Shown here: positions 15,163-22,603 of the stretch, piece by piece
Layout of the letters: every line of letters begins with the position of its first letter
Position numbering within the stretch: position 1 is the first letter of the stretch
Assembly (NCBI GenBank): GCA_038239485.1
Contig: JBBSET010000059.1
Span: forward strand, 1-22,603
From: DASQEH01 sp038239485
GTDB lineage: Bacteria; Actinomycetota; Actinomycetes; Propionibacteriales; Nocardioidaceae
Direction: 5' to 3'
DNA: 22,603 bases
Translations under genes and position numbers: made by a program
Notes under the pieces: generated by a model
The model's database searches: none
What the model saw: the letters and a program-made list of their open reading frames with translations, nothing else
What the model was told of the DNA's origin: nothing

Positions 15163-16557
15163 GTGTCGACGCGAGCCAAGACCAAAGTGCTTGCTCTGTG
15201 CGCTGCCGCAGCCCTCACTGTCACGCTCGGCCCCGCCGCCCAGGCCAAGCCGCGTGGCCCGGTCATTCCCAGTCGCCAGCAGATCGCAGACGCGCAGCAG
15301 CGGGTCACCCAGACCCAACAGTCCGTCGGCTCGATAGAGGCGGCTCTGGCCGACGCGAACCAACAGCTCCAGGGCCTGGGTATCGCCGCGGAGCAGGCGA
15401 CCGAGGCCTACAACGGCGCTGTCGTCGAGTGGCAGCAGTCCAAGGCCGCCGCGGTCGCGGCGCAGAAGCGCTCGACCGCGGCCAAGCGCAACGCCGAGGC
15501 ATCCAGGAGCGAGCTGACCGGATACCTGGTCACCGCGGACAGCTCGGGTTCGGACCTGTCGTCGTTCAGCACCGCGCTCACAGCCGGGGGCCCGCACCGG
15601 CTGATCACGGAGCTGACGCAGGCCGACACCTCGAGCCGGGCGCTCGATGCCCAGATGCAGCGGTGGAGCGCGACATCCCACCTCGCCAAGGTCTATCGCC
15701 AGCAGGCGGAGGCCGCGCTGACGAGTGCAGCCGACGCGAAGCAGGTCGCGGACCAGGCCCGAGCAGCGGCAGCGGCCGCCGTTCAGGCTGAGCAGGCAGC
15801 CGTCGTGACCATCGGTACGCAGCGTCAACAGCTCCTTCAGCAGCTGGCGGCGGCGCAGCACGTCTCGGTGGCGCTGGCCACCCAGCGCCAGCAGGGACTC
15901 GAGCAGCGACGTAGACAACGTCAGCGCGAGGCGAGGCGCCTTGAGCTGCTGGCGCTCAAGCGCCGCGAGGAGCGTCAGCAGCAGCGAGCCGAGCAGCAGC
16001 AGCGCCGCGAGGCTCGCCAGCGTCGCCAGGAGCAGCAGCGTCGCGAGCAGCGGCGGCAGAACCATCCGACTCCGCCGCCGTCGAACCCGACTCCGCCGCC
16101 GTCGAATCCGACTCCGCCGCCGTTGAATCCGACTCCGCCGCCGTCGAATCCGACTCCGCCACCCTCGAACCCGACTCCGCCACCTAGCGCCGGTGGTGCC
16201 CAGGCCGCTGTCAACTTCGCCGAGGCGCAGCTCGGTGAGCCGTACGTATGGGGCGCGGCCGGCCCCGACTCGTGGGACTGCTCGGGGCTCACCATGGGCG
16301 CCTGGGCCGCGGCGGGCGTCTACCTGCCGCACTACACGGTCGACCAGTACTACGCCACGACCCCGGTTTCGTACGCCGACATCCAGCCCGGCGACCTGAT
16401 CTTCTGGGCCAGCGACCCGTCCAACCCGAACACGATCTTCCACACGGCGATGTACATCGGCAACGACCAGATGATCCAGGCCCCCCATACCGGGGAGAAC
16501 GTCCAGATCAACAATGTCTGGTACTGGGAGTCGCCGACCTTCTTCACCCGGCCCTAG
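15163..16557 (+). CDS. Secreted NlpC/P60 peptidoglycan endopeptidase with coiled-coil domain (RipA-like)
   Basis: A 464-residue cell-wall hydrolase. A signal peptide (residues 1-28, A-Q-A cleavage site) leads into a long Ala/Gln/Glu-rich helical coiled-coil region (about 35-300) that becomes very Arg/Gln-rich near 245-298. A Pro-rich hinge of six seven-residue repeats follows (about 302-342), then the catalytic NlpC/P60 domain: D-C-S-G-L (Cys373), I-F-H-T-A-M-Y (His427) and A-P-H-T-G (His442). The enzyme should cleave the D-Glu-mDAP bond of stem peptides; coiled-coil segments in such enzymes regulate activity or dock to division proteins. GTG at 15163 has AGGAAGGGA 6 bases upstream. It has its own leader and probable operator. 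Confidence 0.93.
   Translation: MSTRAKTKVLALCAAAALTVTLGPAAQAKPRGPVIPSRQQIADAQQRVTQTQQSVGSIEAALADANQQLQGLGIAAEQATEAYNGAVVEWQQSKAAAVAAQKRSTAAKRNAEASRSELTGYLVTADSSGSDLSSFSTALTAGGPHRLITELTQADTSSRALDAQMQRWSATSHLAKVYRQQAEAALTSAADAKQVADQARAAAAAAVQAEQAAVVTIGTQRQQLLQQLAAAQHVSVALATQRQQGLEQRRRQRQREARRLELLALKRREERQQQRAEQQQRREARQRRQEQQRREQRRQNHPTPPPSNPTPPPSNPTPPPLNPTPPPSNPTPPPSNPTPPPSAGGAQAAVNFAEAQLGEPYVWGAAGPDSWDCSGLTMGAWAAAGVYLPHYTVDQYYATTPVSYADIQPGDLIFWASDPSNPNTIFHTAMYIGNDQMIQAPHTGENVQINNVWYWESPTFFTRP
16066..16188 (+). repeat. Six tandem 21-bp units encoding the Pro-rich hinge
   Basis: Units begin at 16066, 16087, 16108, 16129, 16150 and 16171; the last is three bases short. Each encodes P-T-P-P-P-[SL]-N. 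Units differ only by single bases (CCG/CCA, AAC/AAT, one TCG to TTG giving Leu), pointing to recent expansion of an in-frame repeat. The number of copies sets the distance between the coiled coil and the catalytic domain. Confidence 0.9.
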
Positions 16558-16576
16558 CCGCCGACGCCACGGCGGC
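16557..16576. terminator. GC-rich hairpin between convergent NlpC/P60 and ppa genes
   Basis: GCCGCCG (16557-16563), loop ACGCCA, CGGCGGC (16570-16576) form a perfect 7-bp stem right after the NlpC/P60 stop codon, in a 45-bp gap between convergent genes. It probably acts as a bidirectional terminator, although no U-tract follows. Confidence 0.5.
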
Positions 16577-16602
16577 GCGCCCGGGCCGGTCGCCGCCAGC
16601 CG

Positions 16603-17154
16603 TCAGTGGGCCGAGTTGCCCGTGCGGGTGGAGGGCAGCGGCTCCGGAGTGGGATGCGGAGCGTGTTCGGCGAGGTAGCCCTCCTGGCGCTTGCGGGATG
16701 CCAGGATCTCCTTCTCGGCTTCGACCCGGCCCACCCAGGTGGCGCCCTCGACGGACTTGCCGGGCTCCAGGTCCTTGTAGACCTCGAAGAAGTGCTGGAT
16801 CTCGAGCCGGTCGAACTCGGGCATGTGGTGGATGTCGCGCAGGTGCTCCTGGCGAGGATCCGACGCCGGGACGCACAGCACTTTGTCGTCGGGGCCCGAC
16901 TCGTCGGTCATGCGGAACATCCCGATCGCCCGCGCGCGGATGAGGCAGCCGGGGAAGGTGGGCTCCGCCAGCAGGACGAGGCAGTCGAGCGGGTCGCCGT
17001 CCTGCCCCAGAGTGTCGTCGATGAACCCGTAGTCGGCCGGGTACTGCGTGGAGGTGAACAGCGTCCGGTCGAGCTTGATGCGGCCGGTGACGTGGTCGAC
17101 TTCGTACTTGTTCCGCTGGCCCTTGGGGATCTCGATGGTGACGTCGAAGTCCAT
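16603..17154 (-). CDS. ppa: Inorganic pyrophosphatase (family I)
   Basis: A 183-residue soluble enzyme that hydrolyses PPi to two phosphates, pulling biosynthetic reactions forward. The signature D-G-D-P-L-D (residues 52-57) holds the metal-binding aspartates. The upstream K-Y-E and the Y-P-A-D-Y-G-F-I stretch are also typical, and V-Y-K-D-L-E-P-G-K closes the active site. Length is slightly above the E. coli enzyme (about 175) owing to a short C-terminal tail rich in Pro, Thr and Ser. ATG at 17154 has AAGGA 9 bases upstream. It is divergent from dacB, as in mycobacteria. Confidence 0.96.
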   Translation of the reverse strand: MDFDVTIEIPKGQRNKYEVDHVTGRIKLDRTLFTSTQYPADYGFIDDTLGQDGDPLDCLVLLAEPTFPGCLIRARAIGMFRMTDESGPDDKVLCVPASDPRQEHLRDIHHMPEFDRLEIQHFFEVYKDLEPGKSVEGATWVGRVEAEKEILASRKRQEGYLAEHAPHPTPEPLPSTRTGNSAH

Positions 17155-17160
17155 CTCTCA

Positions 17161-17207
17161 CATCCTTGTCATCGTCGGCTCATCCTTGTCGGCGGCTCAT
17201 CGCTGTC
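17161..17207. repeat. Degenerate tandem repeat in the ppa/dacB intergenic region
   Basis: CATCCTTGTC occurs at 17161-17170 and 17181-17190, and a variant CATCGCTGTC at 17198-17207, each followed by a GTCGGCT- or GCGGCT-like tail. On the minus strand the first copy supplies the AAGGAT ribosome binding site of ppa, and the second copy repeats it 20 bases further upstream. The 112-bp region must hold both divergent promoters; no clear -35/-10 pair is seen. Confidence 0.6.
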
Positions 17208-17266
17208 GGCTCAGCACGGTCGGTGAGTCTCCGGCCCAGAGTCTATCCAGGAGCTAGTGTCCTTAC

Positions 17267-18778
17267 ATGGTCGGCTTCTCGCTTGGGGAGCCCGATGACG
17301 ATGATCGTGGATCGCCCGGGACCCTCCCCTACCGGCCGCCAGAGGCCGGCGGCGTGGCGGCGAAAGTGCTCACGGCAGTCATCGTCGTCGGCCTTGCGGT
17401 GGGCGCGGTCGCCTACTTCGCGCTTCCGGCAAGCCGCATCGACGGGCCCACGGCGCCGACGACCAGCGGCCCCCTCGGCCAGCCGCCTGCTACGGGGAGC
17501 GGGCTCAGCCTCAAAGCGCCACCCGCACCCGCTGCCGTTCTCGCGGGAGTGGCCGCCTCGCGTTCGGTGGACGCCCACAGGCTGGAGCACCTCGTCGGCC
17601 GAACGTTGACCTCGCCCCGGCTCGGCCACCATCTCGGCTTCGCCGTCGCAGCCCTGGGCTCGACGCACCTCGCGATGAGGGCGGGGGGTCCTCAGCCGAT
17701 CACACCTGCCTCGACCACGAAGCTGCTGACGACGACCACGGCGCTGACGATTCTCGGCCCCGACCACCGGTTCGCGACCACCGTGAAGCAGGGTGGCTCG
17801 CCTCGGCGGATCGTTCTGGTCGGTGGGGGCGACCCATTGCTCACCGACCGGCGCACTCCTGCCGAAGAGGCCGCGGAGTCGTACCCCCGGCCGGCGACGC
17901 TCCAGCAGCTGGCGGCTCGGACGGCGGCAAGCCTTTCGAAGGCGGGCGTGCACCGGGTGTCGCTGGGATATGACGACTCGCTCTTCACGGGGCCGGCCGT
18001 CAACCCGCAGTGGCCCCACAAATACATCCCGGAGTCCGTGGTGAGCCCGATCTCCTCCCTCTGGGTCGACGAGGGTCGCGCCGTCGCCGGCCTGGCTGCC
18101 CGGGTCGCCGATCCGGCGGCCGAGGCGGCCAGCCTGTTCGGCGCCCTGCTCGCCGAACAGGGGGTGGCCGTCGACCCGACGGTGCGAGACACGCGCGTCT
18201 CGCACACGGCCGCGACCTTGGCCACGGTCGAGTCGCCGCCGCTCGCCGAGATCGTGCAGCACATCCTCGCGCTCAGCGACAACGAGGGAGCCGAGGTCCT
18301 GCTCAGGCAGGTGGCGATCGCCGCCGGTCGTCCGGGCTCGTCGGCCGCCGGCGTGCAGGTCGTCCGGCAGACGATCTCCGGACTGGGGATCGACCTGCGA
18401 CACGCGGTGATCTACGACGGCAGCGGCCTGTCGCGCCACGACCGGCTGCCGATCCAGGTGCTCGTCGACGTCCTCCAGGCCGACGCCGCCGCCGACCACC
18501 CCGACCTCCGGCCCGTGGTCACGAGTCTTCCGGTCGCCGGCTTCACGGGCACCCTCGCCTACCGCTTCGTCGACGACGAGCCGTCGGGCCTCGGGCTCGT
18601 CACCGCCAAGACAGGCACCTTGACCGACGTCCACGCCCTTGCGGGCGTCATCACGGCCCGGTCCGGGGCTGTCCTGGTCTTCGCGGCCGTTGCCGACCGC
18701 GTTCCGGTGCCGAAGACGAACGCTGCCCGGGCCCAGCTGGACCGGATCGCGGCCACCCTCGCCTCCTGCGGCTGCTGA
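17267..18778 (+). CDS. dacB: D-alanyl-D-alanine carboxypeptidase/endopeptidase (PBP4, peptidase S13)
   Basis: A 503-residue low-molecular-weight penicillin-binding protein that trims or cleaves peptidoglycan peptides outside the membrane. A cytoplasmic acidic N-terminus precedes one transmembrane anchor (about residues 32-53) and a Pro-rich linker. The three penicillin-binding motifs are intact: S-T-T-K (Ser149 nucleophile, Lys152), S-D-N (337-339) and K-T-G (448-450). The N-terminal anchor rather than a cleaved signal matches the mycobacterial Rv3627c type. ATG at 17267 has a weak ribosome binding site (GGAG 13 bases upstream). The gene starts the run that continues to ftsH. Confidence 0.94.
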   Translation: MVGFSLGEPDDDDRGSPGTLPYRPPEAGGVAAKVLTAVIVVGLAVGAVAYFALPASRIDGPTAPTTSGPLGQPPATGSGLSLKAPPAPAAVLAGVAASRSVDAHRLEHLVGRTLTSPRLGHHLGFAVAALGSTHLAMRAGGPQPITPASTTKLLTTTTALTILGPDHRFATTVKQGGSPRRIVLVGGGDPLLTDRRTPAEEAAESYPRPATLQQLAARTAASLSKAGVHRVSLGYDDSLFTGPAVNPQWPHKYIPESVVSPISSLWVDEGRAVAGLAARVADPAAEAASLFGALLAEQGVAVDPTVRDTRVSHTAATLATVESPPLAEIVQHILALSDNEGAEVLLRQVAIAAGRPGSSAAGVQVVRQTISGLGIDLRHAVIYDGSGLSRHDRLPIQVLVDVLQADAAADHPDLRPVVTSLPVAGFTGTLAYRFVDDEPSGLGLVTAKTGTLTDVHALAGVITARSGAVLVFAAVADRVPVPKTNAARAQLDRIAATLASCGC

Positions 18779-18865
18779 CCAATCGCTCGAAAGGAACGGG
18801 CAGGCCCGAAACGCCCTGACCGTCCGCCGACCCAGGGACACCGGCGGCCCATCACCCACCCGAAG

Positions 18866-20011
18866 ATGGCAGGACGTACCGTTGTCGCCATGGCGGGCGA
18901 TCCGGGCACCTCAACGAGCGGCGAGCACGGCGCCCCGACACCGGACGACATGGTGGACTGGGACCTGGCCGTCATGGCCGCGAAGCGACTGATGCGGCCC
19001 GGTCCCGAAGTGAGTCGCACCGAGGCGCGGGCAGCAGTCGACGAGCTGAGGAGCTGCGCGACCCGCGCGGAGGCACACGTCCGGGACTTCACCCAGCTGG
19101 ATGCCGAGTCGGCCACCGCGCCGGTCCTCGTGATCGACCGCGGCGGCTGGGTGCAGGCCAATGCCGACGGCTTCAAGGAGGTGCTGCGGCCCCTCATCGC
19201 CAAGATCCGGGCCAAGCGCGGCGACCCGGGGGCCCTGTCGACGGCGATCGGCTCGCGGGTGACCGCCTTGGAAGCGGGAGGTCTGCTCGCCTACCTGTCC
19301 AACAAGGTCCTCGGACAGTTCGACCCCTTCTTCAGCGGACCCTCGGGAGTGGGCGGCGGCACCTACGGAGGCCGGTTGCTGCTGGTAGCACCCAACATCG
19401 TCCACGTCGAGCGTGAGCTGGAGGTTAAGCCGCGTGACTTCCGGCTGTGGGTCTGCCTGCACGAGGAGACGCACCGGGTCCAGTTCACCGCGGTGCCCTG
19501 GCTGCGACAGCACCTGCTCGACCAGATGAGCGGACTCATCGAGAGCACGGAGCTGGACCCGCAGAAGCTCGCGCGGATGATGCGCGACGGCATCGAAAGT
19601 GTCGGCAGACTGCTCCGCGGCGACTCCGAGGTCTCGCTGATCGACATCCTCCAGTCCGGCGAGCAGAAGGTCGTCGTCGAGCGGTTGACAGCGGTCATGT
19701 CACTTCTCGAGGGCCACGCGGACGTGGTGATGGACGGCGTCGGGCCTGACGTCGTGCCGTCCGTGAAAGCCATCCGAGCCAAGTTCACCGTGCGCCGCGC
19801 AGGAGCCAGCCCCCTCGACATGATGATCCGGCGGCTGCTGGGCTTCGACGCCAAGATGCGGCAGTACCGAGACGGCGCAGCCTTCGTGCGGGGCGTCACC
19901 GAGAAGGTCGGCCTCGACGGTTTCAACGCGGTCTGGACCAATCCCGACACGCTGCCGAGCAAGGACGAGATCGCCGACCCGGCAGCCTGGGTCACGCGCG
20001 TCCACGGCTGA
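18866..20011 (+). CDS. Zinc-dependent metalloprotease, DUF2342/zincin_2 family
   Basis: A 381-residue protein of a family found mainly in actinobacteria, historically labelled as associated with coenzyme F420 biosynthesis although the role is unproven. It has a clear zincin motif, L-H-E-E-T-H (His199, Glu200, His203), and the conserved blocks D-W-D-L-A-V-M-A-A-K-R-L, V-A-P-N-I and S-L-L-E-G-H-A-D-V-V-M-D (a likely third zinc region). There is no signal peptide, so it is probably cytoplasmic. ATG at 18866 has only a weak upstream GAAG; ATG at 18890 is an alternative. It lies 87 bp after dacB and 28 bp before tilS, the same order as Rv3627c-Rv3626c-mesJ in mycobacteria. Confidence 0.88.
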   Translation: MAGRTVVAMAGDPGTSTSGEHGAPTPDDMVDWDLAVMAAKRLMRPGPEVSRTEARAAVDELRSCATRAEAHVRDFTQLDAESATAPVLVIDRGGWVQANADGFKEVLRPLIAKIRAKRGDPGALSTAIGSRVTALEAGGLLAYLSNKVLGQFDPFFSGPSGVGGGTYGGRLLLVAPNIVHVERELEVKPRDFRLWVCLHEETHRVQFTAVPWLRQHLLDQMSGLIESTELDPQKLARMMRDGIESVGRLLRGDSEVSLIDILQSGEQKVVVERLTAVMSLLEGHADVVMDGVGPDVVPSVKAIRAKFTVRRAGASPLDMMIRRLLGFDAKMRQYRDGAAFVRGVTEKVGLDGFNAVWTNPDTLPSKDEIADPAAWVTRVHG

Positions 20012-20039
20012 GCGCTGGGAACGGACCGGGCTCGCCGCG

Positions 20040-21026
20040 ATGGGCGGACGCCTCGACCCCGCGGTAGCAGCCGTACGGCGTGCGGTTCGTGTCGGATGCG
20101 CCGACCTCGAACCCGGCCAGCGCGTCATCGTCGCCTGCTCAGGCGGTCCTGACTCGATGGCGCTGGCGGCGGCGACACTCTTCGAGTCGCGCGCGGCCGG
20201 CTGGCAGGTGGGCGTCGTGATCGTCGACCATCAGCTCCAACCCGGCTCGGGCCAGGTCGCTGCGGCGGTATCGCGGCGACTGAGCTCGCTCGGGATGGAT
20301 CCGGTCGAGGTGATCGCGGTGCAGGTCGGTCGCCACGGCGGTCCCGAGGCCAGCGCCCGAGCCGCCCGCTATGACGCCCTCGTGACCCGCGCCGCCCTCG
20401 ACGGGTCGCTGGTGCTCCTCGGCCATACCCGCGACGACCAGGCGGAGACCGTCCTGCTGGGGCTGGTGCGGGGGAGCGGCGTGCGCTCGCTCTCAGGTAT
20501 GCCGGCGGTGCGGGAGCCCTTCCGCCGGCCGCTGTTGGGGGTGTCCCGCGCCCAGACCACACAGGCGTGCGAGGCGATCGGTGTGGAGGTCTGGAGGGAC
20601 CCGCACAACGATGACGAACGATATGCCCGGGTACGCGTTCGCCACCAGGTCTTGCCCATGCTCGAGCGGCTGCTCGGGCCGGGCGTGACCGAGGCGCTCG
20701 CCCGTACCGCGAGCCTCGCCCGCGACGACGCCGACGCGCTCGACGGGCTTGCCGCCGAGCTTCGACACCGTGCCGCCGCGCCGAGGGGTGGGCTCGAGGT
20801 CGCTGCCCTCGGCTCGTCTCCTGCCGCCTTGCGCCGCCGGGTGCTGCGCGGCTGGGCGATCGCCGCCGGTGCTCCCGCAGGTGACCTGTCGGCCACCCAT
20901 GTCGACGGGCTCGACCGGCTGGTGGTCGGCTGGCACGGCCAGAGTGGGGTGGACCTTCCTGGGCGTCTGGTGGCGCGCCGGGAGGCTGGGGTGCTGCGCG
21001 TCTGCGGCCGGACGAGCCCCGGATGA
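20040..21026 (+). CDS. tilS: tRNA(Ile)-lysidine synthetase
   Basis: A 328-residue N-type ATP pyrophosphatase that attaches lysine to C34 of tRNA-Ile(CAU), changing its decoding from AUG to AUA. The PP-loop S-G-G-P-D-S (residues 34-39) follows V-I-V-A-C. H-T-R-D-D-Q-A-E-T-V-L-L mid-domain is the second family signature, and E-V-W-R-D-P-H-N-D-D-E-R-Y-A-R-V-R-V-R also matches. The C-terminal region is shorter than in E. coli TilS, as usual in actinobacteria. ATG at 20040 has only a weak ribosome binding site, so coupling to the gene upstream is possible. Confidence 0.95.
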   Translation: MGGRLDPAVAAVRRAVRVGCADLEPGQRVIVACSGGPDSMALAAATLFESRAAGWQVGVVIVDHQLQPGSGQVAAAVSRRLSSLGMDPVEVIAVQVGRHGGPEASARAARYDALVTRAALDGSLVLLGHTRDDQAETVLLGLVRGSGVRSLSGMPAVREPFRRPLLGVSRAQTTQACEAIGVEVWRDPHNDDERYARVRVRHQVLPMLERLLGPGVTEALARTASLARDDADALDGLAAELRHRAAAPRGGLEVAALGSSPAALRRRVLRGWAIAAGAPAGDLSATHVDGLDRLVVGWHGQSGVDLPGRLVARREAGVLRVCGRTSPG

Positions 21027-21065
21027 GCGAGCGCGCCAGCCCGGATACGTCGGCCGTCGGTCGCT

Positions 21066-21099
21066 GTGGCAGGCTGGCGGTTGCCGGTCAGCCTGCCAC
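21066..21099. promoter_or_regulatory. Strong 11-bp hairpin between tilS and hpt
   Basis: GTGGCAGGCTG (21066-21076) and CAGCCTGCCAC (21089-21099) are perfectly complementary over 11 bp around a 12-base loop. The element fills the middle of the 90-bp tilS-hpt gap and ends 17 bases before the hpt GTG. It lacks a U-tract, so it could be a Rho-assisted terminator, an mRNA-processing or stabilising hairpin, or an operator. Confidence 0.6.
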
Positions 21100-21116
21100 C
21101 ACCCTGGAGCCAAGCA

Positions 21117-21668
21117 GTGGACGACAGTCACGTCGGGAACGACCTCGCGACGGTCTTGATCACCGAGGAGCAGATCCAGCAGCGGCTGCATGAGCTGGCC
21201 CGAGACATCGAGGCCGACTACGACGGCATGGACCTGCTCGTCGTCGGCGTGCTCAAGGGCGCGGTGATGGTGATGGCCGACCTGGTACGAAGTCTCGAGC
21301 GGCATGTGTGCATGGACTGGATGGCCATCTCGTCGTACGGCTCCGGGACCACATCGTCGGGAGTCGTCCGCATCCTCAAGGACCTGGACACCGACATCAC
21401 CGGGCGCCATGTGCTCATCGCCGAGGACATCATCGACACCGGCCTCACGCTGTCGTGGCTGGTAGCCAATCTCCAGTCGCGCGGCCCTCTCTCGGTCAAC
21501 ATCTGCACCCTGCTGCGCAAGCCCGATGCCCAGCGGATGGCCGTCGACGTCAGATACGTCGGCTTCGACATCCCGGACGAGTTCGTCGTCGGGTACGGCC
21601 TGGACTACAACGAGCGCTACCGGAACCTACGGTCGATCGCCACCTTGGCGCCGCACGTGTACTCCTGA
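21117..21668 (+). CDS. hpt: Hypoxanthine(-guanine) phosphoribosyltransferase
   Basis: A 183-residue purine-salvage enzyme joining hypoxanthine or guanine to PRPP to give IMP or GMP. The PRPP-binding loop is E-D-I-I-D-T-G-L-T (residues 103-111). L-K-G-A (47-50) and S-S-Y-G-S-G-T (72-78) are the other conserved loops, and V-G-Y-G-L-D-Y-N-E-R-Y-R-N-L closes the active site. GTG at 21117 is chosen: TGGAG precedes it by about 8 bases, the length then matches the family, and the longer open frame would run through the hairpin. In actinobacteria tilS, hpt and ftsH form a conserved cluster. Confidence 0.95.
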   Translation: MDDSHVGNDLATVLITEEQIQQRLHELARDIEADYDGMDLLVVGVLKGAVMVMADLVRSLERHVCMDWMAISSYGSGTTSSGVVRILKDLDTDITGRHVLIAEDIIDTGLTLSWLVANLQSRGPLSVNICTLLRKPDAQRMAVDVRYVGFDIPDEFVVGYGLDYNERYRNLRSIATLAPHVYS

Positions 21669-21712
21669 CGACGACCGGTCCGGTGCCCCACGCACAGCCC
21701 TGACGTGCGCAT

Positions 21713-21741
21713 TTGAGCCGGACTGGTACGGCTGTCAGAAT
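21713..21741 (+). promoter_or_regulatory. Candidate sigma-70-type promoter for ftsH
   Basis: TTGAGC (21713-21718) and CAGAAT (21736-21741) are separated by 17 bases, each matching four bases of the -35 and -10 consensus. They lie about 110 bp before the ftsH start in the 182-bp gap after hpt. The spacing is ideal, but such matches also arise by chance. Confidence 0.45.
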
Positions 21742-21850
21742 TGAGCGTCTTCGCACGTGGATTCCACCGAATGATGGCCGGTGAGCCACAATGGAGCGAA
21801 GACGTCACTGACTGGCAGGAGGAACGGGACCCCGGTTCCGGTTGAGTAGC

Positions 21851-22603
<753 letters not shown>

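Noticed and set aside
17243..18859. Long open frame on the - strand (538 codons)
   Set aside because: It is antisense to dacB, which has all three penicillin-binding motifs; the antisense product is Arg/Gly-rich noise.

Overview
The window is about 22.6 kb of high-GC DNA with densely packed genes, frequent GTG/TTG starts and 1-4 bp gene overlaps. It looks like an ordinary chromosomal region of an actinobacterium. The order ppa, dacB, DUF2342 zincin, tilS, hpt, ftsH is the conserved actinobacterial block known from mycobacteria and relatives. The FtsH N-terminus and the neighbours fit Propionibacteriales (Nocardioidaceae-like), but that placement is an inference. I see no mobile element, CRISPR array, tRNA or rRNA.

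Layout. 1-876: the tail of an unknown gene and a hemerythrin-like protein (+). 1059-3240: a HAD sugar-phosphatase-like gene (-) divergent from a Gfo/Idh/MocA dehydrogenase of levoglucosan-dehydrogenase type (+). 3374-5251: a minus-strand pair, a PGPGW membrane protein followed by dihydrolipoamide dehydrogenase. 5432-8302: pyruvate phosphate dikinase (+), whose 3' end overlaps a convergent zinc amidase by 26 bp. 12101 down to 8277 (-): a TPP riboswitch, then the ykoE-ykoD-ykoC thiamine-precursor ECF transporter, then the amidase 20 bp further on. 12251-14316: an Aur1/PAP2-type membrane phosphatase and an enoyl-CoA hydratase-like protein sharing an ATGA overlap (+). 14335-14895: a DUF6328 membrane protein (-). 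15163-16557: a secreted NlpC/P60 cell-wall hydrolase (+). 16603-17154: ppa (-). 17267-22603: dacB, zincin, tilS, hpt and the 5' part of ftsH (+).

Themes. Three genes act on peptidoglycan (Amidase_3, NlpC/P60, DacB). Central carbon metabolism is represented by PPDK and Lpd. Housekeeping functions are tRNA-Ile lysidine formation, purine salvage, pyrophosphate removal and membrane proteolysis.

The most interesting signals are in non-coding DNA. The nlpC/P60 leader combines an AT-rich stretch, a perfect AACTACA-N4-TGTAGTT dyad resembling BlaI/MecI-type operators, and RNA in which a local hairpin competes with a pairing that would mask the ribosome binding site. The TPP riboswitch has a readable translational expression platform, with the Shine-Dalgarno in the 3' arm of a perfect hairpin. 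An 11-bp perfect hairpin lies between tilS and hpt. I did not find a convincing new multi-gene system; the leader elements are the best leads.
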